Part shown: positions 1 through 11,608 of the stretch, in pieces
How positions within the stretch are numbered: the first letter of the stretch is position 1
Layout: each line of letters starts with the position of its first letter
From: Conidiobolus incongruus B7586
Lineage: Eukaryota; Entomophthoromycota; Entomophthoromycetes; Entomophthorales; Conidiobolaceae
Assembly: GCA_000697335.1 (NCBI GenBank)
Contig: JNEM01014463.1
Coordinates: 1-64,000, forward strand
Reading direction: 5' to 3'
Length of the DNA stretch: 64,000 bases
Position numbers and translations under genes: made by a program
The notes under the pieces: generated by a model
The model's input: only the letters and a program-made list of their open reading frames with translations
The model's database searches: none
What the model was told of the DNA's origin: nothing

Positions 1-1863
1 AATATAAAATCAAAATTAAAAAAATAATTAATATAATAATTAAATAATTAATAGGAAAATTTTTTTTAATTAAAAATTAAAATAATTTTGTCTTAGAATT
101 TATAAACTATTAAAAAAAGATAGTTATATTTTCTATAAGTATAATACAATTTGAGTGAATTAAAAACTTTTTAAATATATTAAAATGATTAAATAAATTA
201 ATATTACAAAATAAATTATAATTTTAAAAATATAAACTCCTAATGAATTATAATATTTATTTAAAAAGTAATTAAATTTGAATTGGGTATAATATTAAGG
301 GTATTGTAAGAAAAACCCTTTTATAACTTATATATATAATTATTTCAGATGATTGATTAAAATATGTGGGTTTGAGAAATTTATAAAAATTAATTATGAT
401 TCAAATGTATCAAATTATTCTTTTTGCAATTTTTATTAAATCAAATTTAATTAATTTATTTTTTTTTATTATGATTTTTTTTATTAAATTTAAAATTTTA
501 AAATTATAATTTAAATCGAGTAAAAAAAAGATTTTTTTTCTCATTTTTTCAAAATATGAATTTTTTAAACTAACTATTTATTGAAATTCAATGCCATGTT
601 GATAACTAGTGTTATTTAAACTGGTTTATAATAAAGCTAAAAAATATTTCAAGTAATTACCTATTCTCTGAAATAACTAAAAGTTTTCCTAGGGAACATT
701 TGGCTATACTCTTTGTAAAGGAATTAATATCAATGCGATAAAATGCAAGTATAATTTATACCTTTGCATACATAAATTATCCTAAAATCCCTTCGCACTA
801 AATCAAATATTCAATATGTGGCTCTATCAGTTGAAAATCGAGCTAAAATCAATATCTCTTCTGATATCATTGTTTATCGTAATTGTAATATTGATCCATA
901 TCTTAATGAATAAAAAACAGTATGTATGTTTCAATCTAATTTAATGGTAGGAACTTAAAATCTTATCTATTTTATCTGCTTAAACTAATCATATTATATT
1001 CAGAGATTGTACAACTATATTCAAAATTTCAGTGTATATAATGCTTGTAATATCCAATAGTATTAATTGAATTATTTTAAAATAAAATTTTTGAATATCA
1101 AAGTTGATAAATGATAATTCTTATGCACACTTGGAATATATTCCCAATTTTACCGCATTTTAGTAATATTTTATTTTGGTTTAATAGTAAATTATTGAGA
1201 TGATTAATATATTGTTTCAAGTCTAAAAATAGATCAACTTTGACAAAATTTAAATGATCTAAACTTATCTTAATATTATGTAACTCAATTCAGGAAGTAT
1301 TGCAACACTGTTTGATTATTTCGTAATTAATCAATACAAATTGGTGATATTCGGAATTTTCATTGATGTATAATGTCAAGAGGGCATTAACATATTTCAT
1401 TACTACAGTGTCAAATGTATACGGTGCAATAGAGTAAATAACATTGAGTAATGCAATACTTACTAATAGATCTTAGTAAGGCTTGAAGCATGAACGATCA
1501 TAACCACAATAAAGTAGGATGAGTTAGGTATAAAGAAGTTAAAAAGGTTAGTCTAATATCTTTGCCTTTATTTAGCTTGTATAATTGTGATATTTAGTTA
1601 TTATTAGGAGTATTTATGAAACAATCAAAAAGCATCAATTGTCAATTGATTTCGATTTGATTTTAGTTCAAATAATGCAAAACTAATAATATTTTTTTTC
1701 ATTTATAGAAATATGATTAAATTATTCAATGCTATCATTATAAACTCATGACAGTTTAAAAATTTATACGCTATTATTCTCTAAATATAATTGATAGTTT
1801 GAAAAGAATATTATCATTATATTAATTTTGATGAATATTTAAATTTAATTACATCAGGATTTG

Positions 1864-1868
1864 TAATA

Positions 1869-1910
<42 letters not shown>

Positions 1911-1911
1911 T
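1864..1911. repeat. (TAA)n microsatellite
   Basis: About 15 uninterrupted TAA/ATA triplets in intergenic DNA, ending in a short TATA run. No gene lies nearby. Confidence 0.9.
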
Positions 1912-4900
1912 ATACTATACTATTGTATGATGTAAGCTTTGAAATTTATTGGCTACTTAAAAATTTAATATTTAAATAAAAAAACAATTTACTAAATAAT
2001 TTATTATTAACTTGAATTTTTAAATTTTTTTATATAAATATAATATTTTCAAATAAATAAATAACAGATATTTATATAATATATTATTAATATTGACTAA
2101 AAAAACATTGATAGCTTATGATTTAGATTAATTAAATTATTATCAAAATTATTCTATAACTTTAATATATGCCATTATTATAAATGATATCATCATCTTA
2201 TTAAGTAGTTTATAAAATTATTTTTTTTATTTTTAAAAAAATATTATAATTATTAAATATTTAAAAAAGATATAAGTATAATTTAATATAATATTTAATA
2301 TTAAATTGATTTCAAATAATACTAGTATTAGTTTGATTTATAATATTGACATTATATTGACTTGAGTCTGTGTAATTTAGAATATAATTAGTTATAATTT
2401 TAAAAACTATATTTTAATAATATTAGTAGGTGTGAAAATATCCAAAATCTTGTTAAATTATCAAGTAATGGAAAATTGTGGTTCAAAAGAAATTAAATTA
2501 AATTACCTCAAATTTTTATAATCAAAATAATGGAAAATAATAAAATAAACTGATTGAACAGTATTAAAATTAAATAATATTATCATTTTTTAAATATTAA
2601 TTAATTATTAAAGAAAAATAAAAAATTATAAAATTATTTTAATAATTTTTGAAAAAAAAAATAATTAATATTAATATTAATATTAATAATTTATTTATTA
2701 CATAATAATTACTATTAATAAAAATAATTTTTTATTTTAATTTGATAAAATTTAATTAATTATTATTTAAATTTAAAAATTCTTAAATTAATATATATAT
2801 TATTGATTGAATAATATTAATAAATAATTAACTATAATAAAATTTAATAATAGTATGAAATATTAATAATAAAATGAATAAAATATTAATATTAATTAAT
2901 ATTTGAAATTTTTCTTTTTATTTTTTATTTTCAAATTCAAAATTTCCAATATAAGCAATTATCAAATTTAAAAATTTATTTTAAATCAAGTTGACTATTT
3001 GATTAATGGTTAATTTATAATTGATGATTAAAAAAATATTCAGTTATTATAATTTTAGGAAATATAGTATTAATTAAATATATATTATTATGATTCAACA
3101 TTGACAATTAATAGATCAGATATTAATTGATACAAAGGTTTTTATATTAAAAAGTTATAAAGAATATTTATTTGAATATTATTTATTAATTACTAATGTA
3201 TCTTATTAAATGAAAAGTTATTAATTAATTAAAATATTCTCTAATATTAAATTAATAATCATTTTATTATATATTTACCGATTTCTATTAATTTGAAATT
3301 AATATAAAAAGTTTTATTAATAATTTTTAAATTATTCATTTTAAAGAAATACAAAATTTTATTTCTCCGGAGACGATATGAATAATTAAGTTTAAATTAA
3401 TCCAAATTATCGGAATTTTACATTAAAATGTAATTATGCTATTGTGAAGTATAGAGATGGAGAGTTTAAATTGACTAAAATTATGTGCATTGAATTGCAA
3501 TACATTTGGATCTTGACTCTTTGAGGTCCCTTTTGTCTCAAACTGAGCCACTTGTCAATATACTTTGTATTCATGGAATGAACGTAATATAATTTTTTAC
3601 ATTATTATTTGATAATTTTTCGAATCTTCAAATTGGTTTTCAAGTTATTAAGGTTGGTTTTAAAGAGTTTATTTTGATTCTTTATAACCAAATATAACTT
3701 TATATTAATAAATCAATCAAAGGTTACTTTACTAACAATATTAGCAAAATTTCATTTAACTAAAATAACTTTTTCAACTTTAATTGATTCGATGTTAAAT
3801 GTTAATACAAAAATAATAAAAAAAGTGATTTCAAAAAACAATACTAATATCATGGCATTATAAAAACTATTGATTTATATAAGAATTTTTTCATATTAAA
3901 AATTTCAATTTCTAACGTTTTAAGATGAGATTATTACTTACTTTGAAGTATGTTTTGTTAATGTAAAATTTAATTAAAATTATGTAATTATCAGAGAATT
4001 TAAATAATCAAATATTTGATTTAAAAGATTGAGAGAAATTTAGAGGGAGGAGGGAGAAAGTTAATTTTGATTTGAAATTCTCAATTAAATCAAATATTTT
4101 CAAGTATCCTCTAATTCAAAATTGCATAAAAGATCCTAATTTGTAAAGATGAAAACCAAAATTTTTAGTCTGACACCCAATGGATAATAGTATGATAATG
4201 AAACATTATTAATGAATTTTGATTATTAAAACTAATAATTAAGTATTTTTAAAACTCTCTTAAATCAAAAAAATATTTGTTTATTAATTAATTTTTATTT
4301 TAATAATTTTAAAATTTCACCGCAAATTTAATTGAAATTTAAAACTAGTTAATTAAAAAAATATGAATTAAATGATGATGTCAAAAAATTAATTTTTTTA
4401 ATTCCGAATTGATAGTCGTTATAAAAAATATTATACGATCTCTTTTGGTTCAATTGAGTATTTTGATTGATTTATTCAAAGTATTAAATCATATTTTTAT
4501 ATCCGATATATACCATTATTTATATTTCAATAAATTCCATTCACAAAGTATTTCATAAATATATATATAATTTAGGATTAATATTTTATTTATATCATTT
4601 TTCATTAATTTTATAATAAAAGCAAAGATTCAATTTTAAAAAATTGCATTATATTAAAAATATTACCGTGAATTTTTACTTTTTTCAGAAAAAATTTAAA
4701 ATAATATAAAAGGTAATGAAAAACAAAATAAATAATATTTTAAAAGAAAAAAAATAATTCATTTCATTTTTATTATATAATAAATATTATAGTTTTATAT
4801 TAAATCTTAAATTATTTTAATATTTTATTTAATTAATTTCAAATTTACTAAGTTTAATCACATTAAATAGGAATAAATTAACAAACGAATATATATATTT

Positions 4901-5108
4901 CCATTAGATTTTTAAAAAAAATTAGACTATTTAGTGGAAAAATTTAATTTTTAATTACTATAAAAGTATATTTATATAAATATAAGTTAATTAAGATTAT
5001 AGCATTAAATAAAAATTAATTATGGTTATTTAATCCTATCTTACAAACACACAATATAAGAAATTGTATATTATTAAAAGTAATTTTAATCGTTAATTTA
5101 TTTTAAAA

Positions 5109-5109
<1 letters not shown>

Positions 5110-5142
<33 letters not shown>
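5110..5142. repeat. (AT)n microsatellite
   Basis: Roughly 16 AT dinucleotides in a row within intergenic DNA. It is self-complementary and could form a cruciform. Confidence 0.9.
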
Positions 5143-5145
<3 letters not shown>

Positions 5146-8100
5146 TTTTAAAACTAATTTTGAAATTTTTAAAGTATTTTATATAAATAATATTAATAAT
5201 TGAGAACAAAAAAAATATATACTTTTTTTAAATTAAAATAATTTTATTATATTTTATTTTTGAAATTTGTTTTTATAATATAATTATATTAATAGAATTT
5301 TCATTATATATAAAATTTTATATATTTAATTAGCTTTTCTGATATTCGATTCTTTTTAACTAATTAGCTTAAAAGCCATGGGAGTTAGGGCTGGATTGAT
5401 ATGATATTATTATAATATTGCTAGAATCCTTATTATTGAGAAATACTATGGAAATAATTAAAAGTTTTTATTTCCATGAGATATCTAATATTATTTACAA
5501 ATTTATTATCATTTATAATATCTAAAGTATCGAATATATACATAATTCGTAAATTATAATTTCCATATTGTAATTAATTAAAATGGAATAACAATATAAT
5601 TTTTACATTAAATGTATTTAGTTATTAAAAATATTAAATATTATTCGGATGTATCACTCTTTACAAAATAAATTATAAAATCAATTCACATCGTTAAACA
5701 TTGAGGCATATTAACTAATAACAGCATAAAAATTGAATATTTTGATTTTTTTTATTAATATTTTATCTAAATTGGTAAGTAAAGTTAAAAATAGAACATA
5801 TAGTCAACCACTATTGATTAACGAATATCGATTCATAGTAGAGGATAACAGTGTATTGACACAAATTTTTGGTTTGTTTTGACAGTATTTGAACACAATA
5901 AAAATCAGGTCATATTAGAACGCTAATATTTGATAGGAATTGCCATACTTTGATATAATGAAACCCTTGTGAAATGACCAATTGATCATCTTGTCATATA
6001 ACCGAAGTGGAGGATCCATATTCAATAGAATTATAAGCGAGAATTTAATATTTGAGATAAAAATAAATAGCATTGTCATTGGCTTAAATACAGTTTAATA
6101 TCTTGAGTTATTTTTAGATGGTGAGTATTTTGTACTATGTCATTATTCATATTAACGGAATAGTAATGTCTTGAAATTTGTCTTTCAATTGAAGTTTTAA
6201 TAATGGAAATGTGGAATTAAGATTTGATACATTAGGTGTGTTATTTTAATTATCAATATCAATTATATTATTGAATATGGGGGAATTTTGATTTCAGAAT
6301 GAAGCAGTGCTCAAAATCGATTGCAATAAGAGATCAATATATCAGTTAGCTGAATGATTTCCAAATACAATAATTTGATATTTTGAATTGAATAATCTAT
6401 TTCAACTCTTGATCTTCTAAATATGAATTGTTATTATAATTTAACTGATAATTCGAATTTGTTAACCTAATCTTACCTAAATGAATATCAAACGATTTTT
6501 TAGTATCGGCCAATTACCCAAAATATAATAAAAATAACAATTACCTAAATAATTGTAATCAAAATTTATATTTTCTTGACAAATTAAAAAACGTACACAA
6601 ATATCCAGGAGTTTGGAGAAGGGATCTCCTTTATGATCATACAGTCTAAATACAATTTACATTATTAATCTCTCATTTTTTGACATAATCGTCTTTTTCT
6701 CTTTCAAGATTTAACCTATCAGAGTTAGTATAATTTGTAACTCATTCTAAAATTTTCAAAAAACTCAATTTAGTCAGCCTAAATAGACTAAATACTAAAT
6801 AAGAAAGATTAATTAAATTCGCTAGAAATTAAGGTTCTTGATGATAATCCTACACTACAATTATTTAGAACTTTTCATATATTTTATAGGGATTATAGTC
6901 GATTAATTAGTGCTTAATATTATTATTAAATGAATATTCCATCTATTTTTGTATATAACTTTTATTAGTTAAATTCATTTTTAATTTTAATCAAAATAAA
7001 ATAATTTATATTATTAAATTATCCAATTAAATATTATAAAAATCAATTAATTTTAAAATATTAAAATTAAAAAAAATTATTTAAAAAATCTAGATCAGTT
7101 AAAAGAAAAAGACTATAATTTTTGATTTAAATAGATCATGATCAAATGTAGTATAAAATGACAGATATAATATGGAAATTATAATCAATTATTTATTATT
7201 TAAATAATTCAAATTTTATAAGATCATCAATTTTAAACTAAATTTTATAAAAAAATTGTTGAAAATTATCAACATTCAATGTGATATTTTCTATTTCAAT
7301 GTGAAAAATAAACAAATAATATTATTTTGTTTCTTTAATTTGTTGATAATTGTTGTATATTTTTACACTATTTACTGTATTCAACATGCTGAGTAACTAT
7401 TAAACGAGTTTTAATATATCACAAATCATTGTTGAATTAAGAAACTTAAAACCACATATTTTTCATTTCAGTCTCAAATTTTTTTAATCCCTTAATATTA
7501 TAATAATCATGGATCAAAAAGTCATGTTATTGAGATCAAATGATACTTATCAAACTAAATTTATCTAATTAGATTATATCAATTTTAGTAATAATATCTC
7601 AGTTATTGAAACTCTTTTTCTTAGTTTAATTTGTATTTATCAGAGTTTATTGAGGGGATATTTTATTATTACAAGTTTTAGAAGAATCCATTTAGCAAAA
7701 ACATTCACGTATAAGTTATACAAATAATTGGTTATAATATAGCTTTTCGAATCGTTATTTAGAAAATAGTAAATATATCAATTTTAGTCTAATTATGTTA
7801 TAACAATAGCATGTTTATTTGTAAATATATGATATTTTACAATAATTTCATCAAAAAATGATCAATAAATTAACTCCGAATCTTGCAACGTTAAAAATGA
7901 TACAATACACTAAAACTTAAGAAAATGCTTTAATGGAGCACCCACAGAGTATACGGGTAATTAATTATATATAATATTTGATCAACGCAGATTTTTTAAT
8001 ATTTTAACAATATAAATTAAGGATATTTAAAAATCATATAGTTTCTTCCTTAATATAAAATATTTAATGATAAATGTGTAAATAATAATTTGCGGGAAAT

Positions 8101-9520
8101 TTTGTCCAAACATAGAAATATGAATAGTTGAATTAAATTTTTTAAGGATAGATATATTAATTTTTACAATTACTACTTAAGGTAAATATTTAATTAATTA
8201 ATTGAATATTATCTATAAAAGATATAATGATATACTTTAATAATTGAAAACCTTTTAATGATGTATTAATTATATAATAAAATAGATAAATTGAAATAAT
8301 TTAGATAATTTAAATTTTATAAAAAAAACTTTTTTTAATTTATTTCAATTAAATTAACATTATTAAACACTAAATTGCCACCTAAAATACCCAGCTAACC
8401 ACTTTGATTTAAACTAAAAAAAGGGGAATATAAATCATATTTCACTACCTCAATTTATCTAAAATGAAAATGAAAATAAAAAAAATAATGAAACTAGTTT
8501 ATAGAAAAAAATAACATAGTATTAACCAATTAAGAGTCATAATTAAGTATTAATTTATTTTTATTTAAAAAAAAATTCCATTTAACTTTATTCAATTCAT
8601 TCAATATTAACTCCTAATACTTTCTAAATTTTATCCCTTTTCTCCACGTCTTTGCATTCTTTTTAGTCATTATTATTGTTATGATTTTTATTCATTGGTT
8701 GAAGTAATAAATTATAAAGTTTTATTGGTTAATGATAAATTAATAAAAAAAATTTTTTTGAATAATAATAATAATAATAATTAAAATTTTTATTCTTTCT
8801 AATTTGATATCAATTGTTGATGGAAATTTATTCAATTCAAATATAATAATCAATAATTAAAGTAATATTACAATATTTTATATTTAATAGTCATATTTAT
8901 TTTATATTAATTTTAATATTATATTAATTTTCATTATTATTATATTAATCTATATATTTTATCATTAAATTTAAAATGTTTATCTTAAACCTATTTCAAT
9001 TCTAAATCAATTTAACTACAAGTTTTTATGTCTTCAATAGTTTTATTTGATTATTATTTTGATATTATGTAATATTTTTTTATTATAATTTGAACAACTG
9101 CTATATGAATTTGTTGTTATTTGATTTTTTATCCAAGTAAAGATAATCAAGGAGTTTAACTAAGTTGGAGAAAGGGGATATAGGCAGAATCATCACTCAA
9201 TATATACACATCTATTCACTCTATTTTCTAATGAATGACTCTGGTGTGTGATAGGGTGTGTTTGTTGACTTGAATGCTGTTTTGGGTATGTAATTATATG
9301 TGATTGTGTGCTTGAATTAGATTATAGCAATTAGGAGAATATTTGTTTATTATTGAATTTGGAATGAGCATGAGTGAGGAGGGAGAGGGGGAGGGAATTC
9401 AGATATGGTGGGTGGTGGTTTGATTTGTAATGTTAGTTAAGTTTATGTAAACTAGCTTAATTAGGCAAAGATCCATTAAGACCCTAACATTTAATAAACG
9501 TAGTAGAGGCCAGCGATCAG

Positions 9521-9529
9521 TATATAAAT
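9521..9529 (+). promoter_or_regulatory. Candidate TATA box of the C2H2 gene
   Basis: TATATAAAT lies about 343 bp before the start codon, in a locally less AT-rich stretch. From here to the start codon the sequence is pyrimidine-rich in patches and contains no ATG at all. A transcript starting some tens of bases downstream would carry an untranslated leader of about 300 nt. The site is inferred from sequence only. Confidence 0.5.
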
Positions 9530-9871
9530 TGATCATTTCTCGTCAACTCAGTTTAACTCATCACTCTGAGCTTCTCTTACTATATACACTTTATTTAATC
9601 ACTTAGCTTCAGACTAAACCTAAAAAGACTAACACTCTCCCCAAGGTTTAATCTCATACTATCTAATTGCTCAACGGTTCATATATTGTTCATTGGAACC
9701 AAATCGACTAAATCACTACACTAAAACTGATATTTACAAAACTAAACTGCCAAATTTAAGCTAATTCCTTATTAAATTTGGAATCTTTGCCTAACTTTGC
9801 TATAGTCTCACTACAATCAATATCGTTTTAATTTAATTATTGCAAATTCATTATACTAATATTTGCTTATC

Positions 9872-10900
9872 ATGCTCAATCAAGCCAGTCCTCAATCTCA
9901 ATTTAACTTATTCCCAAGACAGTTCACTCCTCCTCAATCCACTCTAACACCTCTTGCTACTCCGAATACCAGTTTACATATGGATGCCAATGATTTCCTC
10001 AACATCCTTAGCAAACCACAGCCAACTCACCAAGAATCCATTTCCATCGCTTCTCATTCAAATTATATCATGAGCGAACCCACAATGGAAATCGCTCAGC
10101 CTTACTCCAAATCCGCAATTATTAAAGAAAATAATCATACTCGTGTTCTTCCTGACTACCAAGTCGCCTTCAACCAAAGCCAAATGCAATTGAACAACCA
10201 ACGTCATCCTCAAGTTGACCTCATGATGAATGACCAAACTCCCATCCTTCCACCTTTCCATACCAACGATCGTCTCCTCCAACTCCCTCCCTTGGACTTC
10301 AGTAAAGATACTCCCTTAATACAGAGCGACCCATGGCCTCTTAAGTCAGAGTCCAGTGACAGTCAGCTCAGCACCCCAGAACACCAACACGCCTTTCAGC
10401 CCAAGCAAACTGTTCCGTCAAACACTTTCCCAACTTTCCCCAGAACTAGCCCCAATAATTTAACTGGCTTCCCCATGCGTTCAACGTTCCCCCCATACGA
10501 CCCTGCCTCCGTTTACTCGGCAGAATATTTCGCAATGCAACAGCCAAGGCGCCCTCACCCCATGCCCTATTACCAGCCCCAAGGAATGATGCCTAACATG
10601 GCTCATCCTTTGATGACTACTTTCCACGCTAAGACAACAAATCAAGCTTCAAAGAGATACAGATGCAATATCTGTGGCAAGGGATTCAGTCGTCCTAGTA
10701 GCTTGACCACTCATACATACTCTCACACAGGGGAAAAACCCTTCAAGTGTACCGTCGAAGGATGTGGAAGACAGTTCAGTGTTGTAAGCAATCTTAGGAG
10801 GCATGGTAAAGTCCACGCCAACCAGGCTGCTGCTTCCTCCTCATCCTCCGGATCTTCATCTTCGTCCTCATCCTCATCCTCATCCTCATCCTCATCCTAA
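9872..10900 (+). CDS. Two-finger C2H2 zinc-finger transcription factor
   Basis: The single-exon gene encodes 342 residues. The first ATG after a long ATG-free leader is at 9872, so an upstream in-frame TTG is not needed. The N-terminal 260 residues are low-complexity and rich in Pro, Gln, Ser and Asn, typical of a disordered activation region. Two C2H2 fingers follow at about residues 265-315. Finger 1 is CX2C-X12-HX3H with helix RPSSLTTH. Finger 2 is CX4C-X12-HX3H with helix VVSNLRRH. They are joined by a TGEKPF linker. The protein ends in about 20 serines encoded by TCC/TCA alternation. The finger pair is a common fungal type and probably acts in the nucleus as a sequence-specific regulator. 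The recognition helices differ from yeast Msn2/4, so I do not transfer that name. Target genes are unknown. Confidence 0.9.
   Translation: MLNQASPQSQFNLFPRQFTPPQSTLTPLATPNTSLHMDANDFLNILSKPQPTHQESISIASHSNYIMSEPTMEIAQPYSKSAIIKENNHTRVLPDYQVAFNQSQMQLNNQRHPQVDLMMNDQTPILPPFHTNDRLLQLPPLDFSKDTPLIQSDPWPLKSESSDSQLSTPEHQHAFQPKQTVPSNTFPTFPRTSPNNLTGFPMRSTFPPYDPASVYSAEYFAMQQPRRPHPMPYYQPQGMMPNMAHPLMTTFHAKTTNQASKRYRCNICGKGFSRPSSLTTHTYSHTGEKPFKCTVEGCGRQFSVVSNLRRHGKVHANQAAASSSSSGSSSSSSSSSSSSSSS
10833..10897 (+). repeat. TCC/TCA repeat encoding a C-terminal serine tract
   Basis: An imperfect six-base repeat (TCCTCA) forms the last 20 or so codons of the zinc-finger gene and gives a pure serine run up to the stop codon. 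Such tracts change length easily by slippage in units of two serines. Confidence 0.85.
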
Positions 10901-11570
10901 TCGAAATGTGTATATATTTCACATACCTTTTCTTCCTCTCACCTCTACCCTAATTAGTCATAATTAATATATATACATCTCTTCCCTACCATAGAGCAAG
11001 AGTCACATAAACACAACTAAAATTTACTAATTGAAATCGAACTAAAAAAATGAAATATGAAATAATGAGATGACAACTACTCTCTCACCACTTCATAACT
11101 AACCCCCTTCTACCCACATTACCACTATATAATATACATCCCCCGAGAGTACCTCTCATTCCGTTCAATTGTATTTAAATTGATCTTTATAATGAAATAT
11201 AATAAATTTAAATCGTTTATTTAATAATTAAAATTTTTAACTATATATATTTATTTTTATATTTATTTTGATATCAATTAAAATATGATAATAATCAAAA
11301 TTAATATATATATATTAATTATATTTAATACTTTTTTTTAAAAAAAAATAAATATTAATTTTAAGGAAAAAAATAAAAGGGGTACTGGAGAAATCTAAAC
11401 AAAATATAAAAAAAAGATTAATATTATTTATTAAAATTATTAAAATTTTATTATTAGTTCATACTTTTTTTTTTGAGATATTATTGAATAAATTAATTTA
11501 AAACGGAACCTTCTAAATTTAACAAATATAATAAAATAAAAATATTTATTTTAAAAATAAAAGATTTATA

Positions 11571-11608
<38 letters not shown>

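Larger units (their letters stand above)
1..9500. other. AT-rich intergenic desert with scattered coding-like remnants
   Basis: About 9.5 kb of extremely AT-rich sequence with no gene I can support. Stop codons are dense in all frames. A few slightly GC-richer islands (about 675-915, 1290-1472 and 5760-6045) read as short, interrupted coding-like stretches and are described under findings. Simple repeats are listed separately. No tRNA, rRNA or terminal-repeat element was seen. Confidence 0.7.

Noticed and set aside
9863-9871. TTG start three codons before the C2H2 start
   Set aside because: A proper ATG at 9872 is the first in a long ATG-free leader; nuclear fungal genes rarely start at TTG. 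The same reasoning moved the starts of deaminase A and SVP26.
10660-10820. Calling the C2H2 factor Msn2/Msn4
   Set aside because: The recognition helices (RPSSLTTH and VVSNLRRH) differ from the Msn2/4 pair, so binding to stress elements cannot be assumed.
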